The notes beneath the pieces are model-generated. The model had not been told where the DNA came from and did no database searches. It was given only the letters and a program-made list of their open reading frames with translations. 64,000 nucleotides of DNA from Rhizobiales bacterium 62-17. Its GTDB lineage: Bacteria; Pseudomonadota; Alphaproteobacteria; Rhizobiales; Beijerinckiaceae. A program made the translations under genes and the position numbers. The stretch spans positions 239,224 to 303,223 of the forward strand of contig MKVW01000005.1 of assembly GCA_001898965.1 (NCBI GenBank), given 5' to 3'. The number at the start of each line of letters is the position of its first letter. The stretch's first letter is position 1. Of this stretch, positions 44,811 to 53,170 are shown piece after piece.

Positions 44811-45419
44811 ATGAAGACGTATTTTTTCCCGCTTCCGGTGTTCGTGGCGGCCGCCACGATGGCCAGTTCAGCTTGGGCGGGTGGCTGCGCCGGCGGCCAC
44901 TGCTATCAGCGTGTGACCACGCCGCCGGTCTACGATACCGTGCAAGAGCAGGTGATGGTTTCGCCGCCGCGCGCGGTCGCCCGTGAAATTCCGGCCGAAT
45001 ATGGCGAAGTGACCGAACAGGTCATGACCCGTGCGCCGCGCACTTATGCGCGTCAGATTCCGCCCGTTACGCAGACCGTCGCCGAACGGGTGATGGTGCA
45101 ACCGGCCCGCAAGGTGTGGTCCGTGACGCGCGATGCTTACGGCCGTGAGGTCGGCTGCTGGGTGATGCAACCGGCGACCTACGCCACGCAATATCGCCAG
45201 GTGGTCGTGCAGCCGGGCGGTGTGACCTACGAAACCCAGCCGGCGGAATATGCGACGGTGACGCGCCCGGTGCAGGTGCGTGCGGCACGGACCTATTACG
45301 AGTCCATTCCGGCGACCTATGCGACGCAATCGCGGCAGGTGATGGTGCAGCCGGGTTATGATGGATGGCAGCCGATCGGCGGTGGCCATCATCGTCCCCG
45401 CAAATATCTCAACTGGTAG
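44811..45419 (+). CDS. Secreted protein of 23-residue repeats
   Basis: Not recognised as a named family. The 202-residue protein has a signal peptide (1-23) and then six units of 23 residues starting at 41, 64, 87, 124, 147 and 170, with a 14-residue insert (110-123) after the third. The pattern is Y-x-T-V-x-x-x-V-M-V-x-P-x(7)-P-A-x, for example YDTVQEQVMVSPPRAVAREI and YATVTRPVQVRAARTYYESI. The regular alternation suggests beta strands, perhaps a solenoid or fibre at the cell surface. Cys occurs only near the N-terminus and in the insert. It is divergent from the binding-fold gene and ends 2 bases before the convergent next gene. Confidence 0.85.
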   Translation: MKTYFFPLPVFVAAATMASSAWAGGCAGGHCYQRVTTPPVYDTVQEQVMVSPPRAVAREIPAEYGEVTEQVMTRAPRTYARQIPPVTQTVAERVMVQPARKVWSVTRDAYGREVGCWVMQPATYATQYRQVVVQPGGVTYETQPAEYATVTRPVQVRAARTYYESIPATYATQSRQVMVQPGYDGWQPIGGGHHRPRKYLNW

Positions 45420-45421
45420 GT

Positions 45422-46132
45422 TCAGGCCAGTTCGATCATGGGCGTCTCGCGATCGGCGATCGCGAGACGGCTTGTCATTCCAAGCTCCGTCTGCGCCAGC
45501 GCCATCAGTGCCTGCGCGGCATCTTCCACCGATCCCTCACCGTTCGACTGCAAAGTCAGCACGATCCGGCGCGTCTGCGGCGTGACGATCGAGCGTGCAT
45601 CCTGACGCCAGTTCCAGCGCCGGCATAGGACAGTGGAGCCGGAGGCATAGACCACTTCGCCCGGCTTCGGCGGTTGCTCTGCCGGCAGGCCTTCGCCCGG
45701 CGCCATGTCGATGAACGTGTCGTCGTCGCGCGCGAAACGGAAAGCGATATCGGGCGTGATCCGATCGAGATCGTCGGCGCCCAGGCACAGCACATGGGCC
45801 AGGGACACTGCATTGTAGAGATCGACGAAGCCGTTGATCGCAGGCACGCTGTCGCCGGCAAGAACGCGCTTCACCAACCGTTCGACGGACGAGCGATAAC
45901 TGGTGCTCTTGATGCCGAAGCCCTTATAGGCGCGCCGCCAGGCGGCGATGCCGGGAATGGCCGATAGCTCCATGCCGGTCCAGCGCGCGCGGCAGGCCGC
46001 TTCCGCCTCGGCGATATAAGCGGCAAGGCCGGGCGTGCGCTGCGTCGCGATGCCGTCGGCCTCGATCAGCAGAATCGCGGTGCGGAAATCGGGAAAGGTC
46101 GACAGAAGATCGGCGATGGAGAGACGAAGCAT
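45422..46132 (-). CDS. B3/B4 domain protein (phenylalanyl-tRNA synthetase beta-like domain)
   Basis: The 236-residue protein matches stand-alone B3/B4 domain proteins: YKGFGIKSTSYRSSVERLVK then VPAINGFVDLYNAVSLAHVL, and GEVVYASGSTVLCRRWNWRQ. The domain in PheRS edits misacylated tRNA, but free-standing members are not characterised well; an aminoacyl-related editing role is only a guess. ATG 46132 is preferred to 46189, which adds a non-conserved tail. A perfect 11-bp palindrome (45444-45468) lies within its 3' end. Confidence 0.82.
   Translation of the reverse strand: MLRLSIADLLSTFPDFRTAILLIEADGIATQRTPGLAAYIAEAEAACRARWTGMELSAIPGIAAWRRAYKGFGIKSTSYRSSVERLVKRVLAGDSVPAINGFVDLYNAVSLAHVLCLGADDLDRITPDIAFRFARDDDTFIDMAPGEGLPAEQPPKPGEVVYASGSTVLCRRWNWRQDARSIVTPQTRRIVLTLQSNGEGSVEDAAQALMALAQTELGMTSRLAIADRETPMIELA
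45444..45468. other. Palindrome at convergent gene ends
   Basis: GTCTCGCGATC (45444-45454) pairs with GATCGCGAGAC (45458-45468). It is 25 bases past the stop of the repeat protein gene and within the last codons of the opposite gene, so it may end the forward transcript, though no T run follows. Confidence 0.4.
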
Positions 46133-46305
46133 GGTTTCTGGCGGGCGTTGACGGGGCGAACCGCTAAGCTCAATATGGCCGGAAAGCAAGCGTGGAGGAA
46201 ACGCAACCGCTGCCGCAATGGCAGTCTCACCCTCATTGCCAACAAGGGGCTGGCCGCAAGGCCGGGCGCGGCCATTTGCTGGCCTTATCTCGTGCGGGAA
46301 ACACC

Positions 46306-47241
46306 ATGAAAATTCTGTTCTTCAACGATTGGCGTCTGGGCATCCTCAAAGGGACCGATACGGTCGTCGACGTCGGTGCCTATGTGACCGGACTCACCGC
46401 GTCCGGTCCGCATGATCTGATCAATCAGGTGATCGCCCGCTTCGACGAGTTTCGTCCGCAGTTTGAGAAAGCGCTGAGCCAGGACGCCGGTTTCCCGCTG
46501 TCGTCGGTGAAACTGCTGCCGCCATTGCCGCGCCCCATCAACATCGATTGCATGGCCGTCAACTATATGGAGGACGGCACACGGGCGGAACCGGCGGCGA
46601 TCAACGCCTTTCACAAATCGCCCTTCGCGATCATTGGGCCGGGCGGCACCATGGTATTGCCGGATATTCCTGCCACCGTCTTCGAAGGCGAGGCGGAAAT
46701 CGCCTTGGTCATCGGCAAGCGCGCGACGAATGTGCCGGCATCCGAGGCCATGTCTTACGTCTTTGGCTATGTAAACTTCATCGACGGTTCGGCGCGCGGC
46801 GTACAGCCCGCCAACCAGTCTTTCTATCAGATGAAGTCGCGCGATACGTTCGCGCCGATCGGCCCTTGGATCGTCACTGCCGATGAAATCGCCGATCCTC
46901 AGAACCTGCAAGTCAAACTGTGGAACAATGGCGCATTGAAGCAAAACTATAATACCAGCGACATGGCCCATAAGATTCCGCGCTGTATCGAATTCGTCAG
47001 TTCGATCCACACATTGGAGTCCGGCGACATTCTGGCGCTCGGCACCAATCATCGCGGTCTGCATGCCTTCCAGGACAACGATAAAGTGGAAATGGAAGTC
47101 GAGGGGCTCGGCCGGCTTGCTATTGTCGTGAAGGACGATTTGAAGCGCACCTGGCCGCGCGAAACGCGCTTGCAGCGGCAGGACAACGGGCTTGATCCGA
47201 TGGCGCCGCAGCTTTCCGGCAAACATGCCAAGGTTTTATGA
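46306..47241 (+). CDS. Fumarylacetoacetate hydrolase family protein
   Basis: The 311-residue protein has the FAH fold: IDCMAVNYMEDGTRAEPAAI, then FEGEAEIALVIGKRA with the metal-binding Glu pair, and YVFGYVNFIDGSARG with the metal Asp. The family contains hydrolases, decarboxylases and isomerases acting on 2-oxo acids from aromatic breakdown, so the exact reaction is open. ATG 46306 starts at the conserved MKILFFND; an upstream extension is rejected. It is followed after 38 bases by the TauE permease gene, so the two may be cotranscribed. Confidence 0.85.
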   Translation: MKILFFNDWRLGILKGTDTVVDVGAYVTGLTASGPHDLINQVIARFDEFRPQFEKALSQDAGFPLSSVKLLPPLPRPINIDCMAVNYMEDGTRAEPAAINAFHKSPFAIIGPGGTMVLPDIPATVFEGEAEIALVIGKRATNVPASEAMSYVFGYVNFIDGSARGVQPANQSFYQMKSRDTFAPIGPWIVTADEIADPQNLQVKLWNNGALKQNYNTSDMAHKIPRCIEFVSSIHTLESGDILALGTNHRGLHAFQDNDKVEMEVEGLGRLAIVVKDDLKRTWPRETRLQRQDNGLDPMAPQLSGKHAKVL

Positions 47242-47279
47242 GAGGCGCTTGAAGAGGTTGATCTCGGGGGCTTGATCGT

Positions 47280-48059
47280 ATGGCTGATTTTCTCGGCGTG
47301 CCGGATACGGGCGCTTTGCTATTTTTTGGCTTGAGTTTCGCGTCTTTCGCTACCGCTTTCATCGGCGTTTTTACCGGTACTGCCGGCGGGCTGATCCTGT
47401 TGGCGCTTATGGCGATGGTGATGCCGCCGGCGGCACTGGTGCCCGTTCACACGGTGGTGCAATTGGGCGCTGGCGTGACGCGAACGATGATCATGTGGCG
47501 CTGGGTGATGCGGGCGACGCTCATACCTTTCATCGTCGGCGCGGCGATTGGCGCGGGGCTCGGCGCCAAGGCTTTCGTCTCCATGCCGACGTCGGCCACC
47601 ATGGGCATTCTTGGCATCTTCATTCTGATCGTCACCTGGCTGCCGAAACTCGGGCGCATGGGCGCGCAAAGCAGCCGTTTCGCTGCGGTCGGCTTCGTTG
47701 CGACTTTCGTCGGCGTGTTCGTCAGTGCCACCGGCACTTTGGTGGCGCCCTTCGTCGCCAGCGCGGCGCCGGATCGCCGCAATCACGCCGCCACGCTCGG
47801 CGCGTTGATGAGCTTCGTGCACATCCTGAAGATGGCTGCTTTCGCCATGATCGGCTTCGCCATCACCGCCTATATTCCCTTGATGGCGGCAATGATCGTC
47901 ACGGGCGCTGCCGGCAATTGGCTGGGCGAAGTGGCGCTCAACCGCACCAGCGAGCAACGCTTTCGCCTGATCTTGCAGGTCGGTCTGACGGTGCTGGCGC
48001 TGAAACTGCTTTATGACGCGGTGGTCCAGGCCGGCTGGCTCCATGCCATCGGTCTATAA
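47280..48059 (+). CDS. Sulfite exporter TauE/SafE family permease
   Basis: This 259-residue integral membrane protein has about eight hydrophobic helices in two repeats, with the TauE/SafE pattern FIGVFTGTAGGLILLALMAM near the N-terminus and FVGVFVSATGTLVAPFVASA in the second half. Members move small anions such as sulfoacetate, sulfite or organic acids. Here it is beside a FAH-family gene, so an organic acid is as likely as a sulfur compound, even though the sox genes are nearby. It ends 6 bases from the convergent LysR gene. Confidence 0.88.
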   Translation: MADFLGVPDTGALLFFGLSFASFATAFIGVFTGTAGGLILLALMAMVMPPAALVPVHTVVQLGAGVTRTMIMWRWVMRATLIPFIVGAAIGAGLGAKAFVSMPTSATMGILGIFILIVTWLPKLGRMGAQSSRFAAVGFVATFVGVFVSATGTLVAPFVASAAPDRRNHAATLGALMSFVHILKMAAFAMIGFAITAYIPLMAAMIVTGAAGNWLGEVALNRTSEQRFRLILQVGLTVLALKLLYDAVVQAGWLHAIGL

Positions 48060-48064
48060 AGCGT

Positions 48065-48961
48065 CTACAGATCGATCTCGTTGAGAAAGTCGCGGAAACT
48101 GGCGGCTGCGGGCGAGAGTTCGCGCCCGCGCATGAAGAACAAGGAGAGGTGACGGTCTACGACCGGCGCCACGAGCGGGCGGGCGACGAGACCAAAAGAA
48201 TTGATCAGCGACAAGGCGCGGCCGGGCTGCGCCGTGATGCCGAGGCCGCTTTGCACCAGGCCAAGAGCGGTGGTGATGAGCGAGACCTCATGGGCGGGAT
48301 TGAAGACCAGTGTGTCCGAATGTTTAAAAAGATCGGCTTGCAAGCGCTTGGTGAAATCGAGCGTCAGGCTGATCATCGGTTCCTTCAAAGCCTGCGCCCA
48401 GGTGATGCGGCTGCGGGCCGCGAAGGGATGATCGGGCCGGCAGATCAGCCAAATACGGTCGGCGAGCAGGCTCTGCTGCTGCAATTCCGGGGGCATTTCC
48501 CGCTGGGGCGCAATACCAAGATCGGCTTCGCCGCTTTGGACGCGGGCGAGTGCCTGTTGGTTGAGTGAATCAAGCACATAGACGGTGACGGCCGGATATT
48601 TCTGCTTATAGCGCAGAAACACCTGCGGCAGGGTCGTTGCGGCATAGAGCGGTGTGCAGGCGATACGCACGGTGCCGCGTTTTTTGCGTTGTAGATCCTG
48701 CGTGCTTTCGAGTGCGCGTCCCAAGTCTTCCAGAAGTTTGCGGGCGAGCGGGTAGAACTCGCTGCCGGCAAGCGACAGCGTCGTCGAGCGCGTGCTGCGA
48801 TCGAACAGACGCACTTCAATGGTGCGTTCCAATTCCTTGATGAGCAGGCTCAAGGCCGAAGGGGTCAGATGTAGTTTCCGCGCGGCGGCCGCGAATCCGC
48901 CCATGTCGGCGATGGCGACGAAGGCACGCAATTGGCGCAAGGTGACGTTGTTGATATTCAT
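48065..48961 (-). CDS. LysR family transcriptional regulator
   Basis: The 298-residue protein starts with the LysR winged helix (VTLRQLRAFVAIADMGGFAA then AARKLHLTPSALSLLIKELE, residues 7-46) and ends in a periplasmic-binding-like effector domain (about 90-295). It is divergent from the Hyi-like gene at 49051 across 89 bases, so it probably activates that gene and the Rieske gene after it. The inducer is unknown. Confidence 0.93.
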   Translation of the reverse strand: MNINNVTLRQLRAFVAIADMGGFAAAARKLHLTPSALSLLIKELERTIEVRLFDRSTRSTTLSLAGSEFYPLARKLLEDLGRALESTQDLQRKKRGTVRIACTPLYAATTLPQVFLRYKQKYPAVTVYVLDSLNQQALARVQSGEADLGIAPQREMPPELQQQSLLADRIWLICRPDHPFAARSRITWAQALKEPMISLTLDFTKRLQADLFKHSDTLVFNPAHEVSLITTALGLVQSGLGITAQPGRALSLINSFGLVARPLVAPVVDRHLSLFFMRGRELSPAAASFRDFLNEIDL

Positions 48962-49050
48962 TAGAAAAACTCAACAGCTGCTAAATATTATTAGTTTGTT
49001 TAAATGGTGAGGCAAGTCCTAGCATCGATGGCATCAAGAGGTTTCCAAAG

Positions 49051-49851
49051 ATGCTGCGATTTGACGCCAACTTGCGTTGGCTGTTTACCGAACTGCCGAT
49101 GCCGCAACGCTATGAGGCCGCCGCCAAGGCCGGCTTTCGTGGCGTGGAAGTGGCTTTTCCTTACGAATATCCGGCGAAACAGATCGCCACATGGTTGCGC
49201 GACAACGATCTGACGCTCGTGCAAATCCTGTCGCCGTTCGACTGGGACGCTGGCGAGCGCGGTATTGCGGCTTTGCCCGGCCGCGGTGCTGATTTCAAGG
49301 CCGGCTTTCGCACCGCCGCCGATTATGCCGCTGAAGTCGGTCGGCCGTTCATCCATGTCATGCCTGGCAATATCGGGCCGCAGCTCGATCGAGCGCGTTG
49401 CATGGATCAGTTCTTGGAGAATCTCGCTTGGGCCGCGGATGCCGCGCCCGATCTAACTGTGATCCTTGAGCCGTGCTGTCGCGCCCGCTTTGCCGAATTT
49501 CTCTATCATCGTCTCGATGAAGGCATAGCGGTGTTGCAACGCCTCAATCGCAGCAATGTGAAGCTCTGCTACGATACGTTTCACATCCAGATGGAAGAGG
49601 GCGCACTGGCCGATCGGCTGCGTGCCGCGTGGCCGTATATCGGGCACATCCAAGTCGGCAATGTGCCGGGGCGGCATGAGCCGGGTACGGGCGAAATTCA
49701 CTTTCCCTATCTCTTCAAGCTCATCGAGGAGCTGGGTTGGCAGGGCTGGGTCGGCTGCGAATACACGCCCTCCGCTCACACGCTCGATACGTTGGCCTGG
49801 GGGCAGCCTTTTGGCGTCGGTGTGGCCGTGAAGGAGACCGCGACATGCTGA
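49051..49851 (+). CDS. Hydroxypyruvate isomerase (Hyi) family protein
   Basis: The 266-residue protein is a TIM barrel of the xylose-isomerase-like AP endonuclease family, beginning MLRFDANLRWLFTELPMPQR, with CYDTFHIQMEEG and HIQVGNVPGRHEPGTGEI as conserved sites for metal ligands. Hyi converts hydroxypyruvate and tartronate semialdehyde, but relatives use other sugars. Its pairing with a Rieske oxygenase is unusual. The stop overlaps the start of that gene by a few bases, so both are translated together. Confidence 0.88.
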   Translation: MLRFDANLRWLFTELPMPQRYEAAAKAGFRGVEVAFPYEYPAKQIATWLRDNDLTLVQILSPFDWDAGERGIAALPGRGADFKAGFRTAADYAAEVGRPFIHVMPGNIGPQLDRARCMDQFLENLAWAADAAPDLTVILEPCCRARFAEFLYHRLDEGIAVLQRLNRSNVKLCYDTFHIQMEEGALADRLRAAWPYIGHIQVGNVPGRHEPGTGEIHFPYLFKLIEELGWQGWVGCEYTPSAHTLDTLAWGQPFGVGVAVKETATC

Positions 49852-51161
49852 GTGCCGCGGACAACGAAACTCTCACCCGCACCGATGCGGGAACGTCGAT
49901 GGGCCAGTATTTTCGCCGTTTCTGGCAACCTGTCGCTTTATCGCGTGAATTGCCGGAGCCTGATGGTGCGCCGTTGCGCGTCACCATCATGGGCGAAAAC
50001 CTGGTTGCTTTCCGCAACAGCAAAGGTGTGGTCGGGCTCGTCGATGCGCGCTGTCCGCATCGCGGCGCCGATCTCTATTTCGGCCGCAATGAGAATTGTG
50101 CCATTCGCTGCGTCTTCCACGGTTGGCAATTCGATCTGCAAGGGCGGCCGTTGGAACTGCCGAACGTGCCGCCGGAGGCAAGCTATCATCAGAGCTTGCG
50201 TCTCAAAGCCTATCCGACGCGCGAATATGGCGACGTGGTCTGGGCCTATATGGGGCCAGACCCGTGGACCAAACCTCTGCCGGAGGTGCCGCAACTCGAG
50301 TTCGGATCCTTGCCGGCGACCCACCGTTTCGTCACCAAGAAATTGCAGGAGTGCAATTGGGCGCAATCCATCGAAGGGGCCCTTGATACTTCGCATTTCT
50401 CCTTCCTGCATATGCCGGCGCCGAGCGTGCCGTCCAATGCCAATCCGGATGCCCCGGCCGATGAAAAACGGCTGCGCTGGATTCGCGAGGACCCGCTGCC
50501 GCAGTTCTTGATCATCGATCACGACGTGGGTTTCGTGGTTGGCGGCGCGCGGCGTGCCGATCATGGCATGCGCTATTGGCGCAGCGCGCAATTCGCTTTG
50601 CCATCGCACAGTACAACGCCGTCGACGCTGCCGGGCGAAACGCATTTCGGCTACACATGGGTGCCGATCGACGATGAAAATTGCTGGATCTATACCTATG
50701 CCTGGAATCCGGATCGGCCGTTGTCGCAGGACGAAATCGAGAAATTCAGCAGCGGCCATGGCGTGATTGCCGAAGTCGATACGAATTTCATTCCCATACG
50801 CAATCGCGCCAACAATTATCTGATCGACCGCCAGAACCAGAAGCACATCACCTATACGGGCGTGCGCGGCGTCGCCGAACAGGACGCGATGATCCAGGAA
50901 AGCCAGGGGCGCATCGCCGATCGCAGCTTGGAGCATTTATCGGCATCCGATGCGGCGATCGTCCGCTTTCGCCGGGTGATGTTGAACCAGGCTAAGGCGT
51001 TAGCCCAGGGTGTCGAGCCCGAGGCGCCGTTCAAACATGCCGCTTATCGACTGCGCTCGGGGAGCTGGATGGCCTCGGAGGGCGTGCCATTCGATCAAGT
51101 GATGATCGAGCGTTTCGGCGATCGTGCCGGACATGTGACGACAGAGAAAATACCGGTCTGA
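49845..51161 (+). CDS. Rieske oxygenase alpha subunit, phthalate 4,5-dioxygenase type
   Basis: The 438-residue protein has a Rieske cluster (Cys70-Pro-His72 and Cys89-x2-His92) and the mononuclear iron site Asp181-x2-His184-x4-His189 (ALDTSHFSFLHM). The N-terminus MLSAADNETLTRTDAGTSMG and the layout match phthalate dioxygenase-type oxygenases, single-component alpha subunits. No ferredoxin or reductase gene is close, so electrons must come from a protein encoded elsewhere. ATG 49845 overlaps the Hyi stop. The product may start degradation of a carboxylated aromatic; the substrate is not known. Confidence 0.9.
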   Translation: MLSAADNETLTRTDAGTSMGQYFRRFWQPVALSRELPEPDGAPLRVTIMGENLVAFRNSKGVVGLVDARCPHRGADLYFGRNENCAIRCVFHGWQFDLQGRPLELPNVPPEASYHQSLRLKAYPTREYGDVVWAYMGPDPWTKPLPEVPQLEFGSLPATHRFVTKKLQECNWAQSIEGALDTSHFSFLHMPAPSVPSNANPDAPADEKRLRWIREDPLPQFLIIDHDVGFVVGGARRADHGMRYWRSAQFALPSHSTTPSTLPGETHFGYTWVPIDDENCWIYTYAWNPDRPLSQDEIEKFSSGHGVIAEVDTNFIPIRNRANNYLIDRQNQKHITYTGVRGVAEQDAMIQESQGRIADRSLEHLSASDAAIVRFRRVMLNQAKALAQGVEPEAPFKHAAYRLRSGSWMASEGVPFDQVMIERFGDRAGHVTTEKIPV

Positions 51162-51190
51162 GGGGCCAAGCATAACGAGGGGGAGGAAAG

Positions 51191-52195
51191 ATGAGTGAAA
51201 TGTCGTTGCGGCGGGCTGGCTGCCGTCGTTGGCGCTGGCTCGGCGCCATCCTGCCGTTGGCCTTGCTGGGCTCTATGGTTGGTGCGCAAGCGCAGACCTA
51301 TCCGGATAAGCCGATCAAACTGGTAATTCCTTATGCGGTCGGTGGCTCGACGGATCTGACCGGGCGCATGCTTGCCCGTTCATTGTCGGATCGTCTCGGC
51401 CAACCGATCGTGGTCGAAAGCCGCCCCGGTGCTGGCGGGTCGGTGGGGCATGAATTCGTCGCCAAGTCGCCGGCCGATGGCTATACGCTCTTGTTCAGCG
51501 CGGCTGGCCCGCTGACGGTGACGCCGCACATCTACAGCAAACTCGGCTATGATCCCGTGAAGGCTTTCGAGCCAGTGATGCTGGTGGCGACGCAGCCATT
51601 GCTGTTGGTGATCAAGCCGTCACTGCAGGCGCAGAGCGTCGCCGATCTGGTGCGTCTGGCGAAATCGCAGCCCGGCAAACTGTCATACGGTTCGTTCGGA
51701 TACGGCAGCGCGGCGCATCTTGCGGGTGAATATTTCAAAATGCTGGCTGGTGTCGACATCGTTCACGTGCCCTATAAGGGCAGCGCGCCAGCCCTGACCG
51801 ATCTGATGGCCGGGCAGTTCGACCTGATGTTCGACGTGTTCAGCACGTCGGCGCCGTTGGTCGAGGGTGATAAACTACGTGCCATCGCCATCACTTCGAA
51901 TGAAAGATCGTCGCAGTTTCCCAGCGTGCCCACCATGCAACAGGCAGGGGTGAAGGGCTTCGAAGCGGGCACATGGTTTGGTCTGTTGGTTCCAACTGGC
52001 ACACCGCGTTCGATCATCGACGCGCTATCCGCCGCGGCGAACAAATCGCTGCAAGAGAAAGAGGTGCGCGACAATCTGGCTTCCCAGGGCGCGGCAATCG
52101 CCGGAGGTACGCCGGAACAATTCGGCCAATTCTTTCAGGCTGAATATGAGAAATGGCAGAAGATCGTGAAACTGGCTGGTATCACGCCCAACTGA
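51191..52195 (+). CDS. Tripartite tricarboxylate transporter substrate-binding protein (TctC/Bug type)
   Basis: The 334-residue protein has a signal peptide (about residues 1-36) and the Bug family pattern YPDKPIKLVIPYAVGGSTDL, then YGSFGYGSAAHLAGEYFKML and VPYKGSAPALTDLMAGQFDL. It lies 29 bases after the Rieske gene, so it may bind the substrate of that enzyme. No TctA or TctB gene is present. It is a paralogue of the protein at 32611, with the same fold but clearly different sequence. A hairpin after its stop (52222-52249) may end the operon. Confidence 0.92.
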   Translation: MSEMSLRRAGCRRWRWLGAILPLALLGSMVGAQAQTYPDKPIKLVIPYAVGGSTDLTGRMLARSLSDRLGQPIVVESRPGAGGSVGHEFVAKSPADGYTLLFSAAGPLTVTPHIYSKLGYDPVKAFEPVMLVATQPLLLVIKPSLQAQSVADLVRLAKSQPGKLSYGSFGYGSAAHLAGEYFKMLAGVDIVHVPYKGSAPALTDLMAGQFDLMFDVFSTSAPLVEGDKLRAIAITSNERSSQFPSVPTMQQAGVKGFEAGTWFGLLVPTGTPRSIIDALSAAANKSLQEKEVRDNLASQGAAIAGGTPEQFGQFFQAEYEKWQKIVKLAGITPN

Positions 52196-52221
52196 GTTCT
52201 CATCGGCGTGCGTGCATTGGC

Positions 52222-52249
52222 GGGGCTCGAGAGCTGCTATTTGAGCCCC
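52222..52249 (+). terminator. Weak hairpin after the binding-protein gene
   Basis: GGGGCTC (52222-52228) pairs with GAGCCCC (52243-52249), with a 14-base loop; only a mixed T/C tail follows. It is 26 bases past the stop. Confidence 0.4.
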
Positions 52250-52323
52250 AGCTTGTCCTTCAAACTCAGCTTGTCGTTGTCGCGTTCGATGGGCGATCGA
52301 CTTCGCCGGGTTCCACACAGTTG

Positions 52324-52476
52324 ACGCTGCTGGTGGTGGGGCAGATGGCCGGCTTGGCCCTGGCGCCGGCGGACCGGGCCTATGTGATCGAGCATGGGCG
52401 GATCGTCGCCCAGGGCGAGGCTGCCGCGATCGCCAATGACCCACTCCTGGCGCGCGCCTATCTGGGGGCGGAGTAG
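52324..52476 (+). pseudogene. Remnant of a LivF-type ABC transporter ATPase
   Basis: Fifty codons in one frame end in a stop and read like the C-terminus of LivF, the branched-chain amino acid ATP-binding protein: TLLVVGQMAGLALAPADRAY then VIEHGRIVAQGEAAAIANDP and LLARAYLGAE. The Walker A, Walker B and signature motifs that should lie upstream are absent, and the preceding sequence does not resemble the family, so the gene is decayed or truncated. It sits between the binding-protein gene and tRNA-Pro, a place where insertions and deletions are common. The rest of 52196-52580 shows no gene. Confidence 0.7.
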
Positions 52477-52580
52477 GGCTCGGACGGTTTTGGCTGGTGG
52501 GGGATCGGCTGATCGCCAACGGCCCATGGTCCCCGGCTTGGGAGGCGACCTGGCTGCCGATTTTTAAGTGGCTGAAAGAA

Positions 52581-52657
52581 TGGTCGGAGTGAGAGGATTC
52601 GAACCTCCGACCCCCTGCTCCCGAAGCAGGTGCGCTACCAGGCTGCGCTACACTCCG
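52581..52657 (-). tRNA. tRNA-Pro (CGG)
   Basis: The reverse strand folds as a 77-base tRNA with acceptor CGGAGTG/CACTCCG, an anticodon arm CCTGC-TTCGGGA-GCAGG giving anticodon CGG, a TTCGAAT T-loop and an encoded CCA end (52581-52583 on the forward strand read TGG). Confidence 0.97.
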
Positions 52658-52895
52658 ATCGGAAAATGCCCTGGAAATCCTCGCGCCGAAGCGCGAAGCA
52701 GCGGTCTTATAGCGACGCTGCGGGGCGGCGACAAGCACCTGTTGTGAAAATCGCACTAAACCGTCGCGCCGGTTGGCGGGTGTGGGAAACTCCTTGAAAT
52801 CGCGGCCCGAACCGGCGTTGGCGCAGGATAATCCACCGTTCGTGCGCAAAGACGATTCCCCTTTCCGCTGAAATGCGCTATTGCCCCGGCGCCGG

Positions 52896-52970
52896 TGGGG
52901 CGTAGCCAAGCGGTAAGGCAGCGGATTTTGATTCCGCCATTCGGAGGTTCGATCCCTCCCGCCCCAGCCA
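52896..52970 (+). tRNA. tRNA-Gln (TTG)
   Basis: A 75-base tRNA: acceptor TGGGGCG with CGCCCCA, anticodon loop in GCGGATTTTGATTCCGC giving TTG, T-arm GGAGGTTCGATCCCTCC, and encoded CCA. It is on the forward strand, divergent from tRNA-Pro. Confidence 0.97.
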
Positions 52971-53073
52971 GGCATCTTCCGGCAGCCTGGGACCTCGATT
53001 TAAAGCCAAGCTTGAGTTTATGGCGAAGATCCAATGGCCTTCCTGTGCGAACCGGGCGGGGAACGTCGAAAAT

Positions 53074-53102
53074 ATCAACTCTTTACACTATATAAGGTTG
53101 AT
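53074..53102. promoter_or_regulatory. Inverted repeat before the Rrf2 gene
   Basis: ATCAAC (53074-53079) and GTTGAT (53097-53102) flank an AT-rich 17-base spacer with TATATAAG, similar to a promoter core. It is about 70 bases before the Rrf2 start and could be its self-control site. Confidence 0.4.
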
Positions 53103-53170
53103 CGGTTTTCTGGCTGAGACGGCGCGATTGGCGCCGGATGGCTTTGGGAGCCCGTTTCCGGAGTGGCTTG

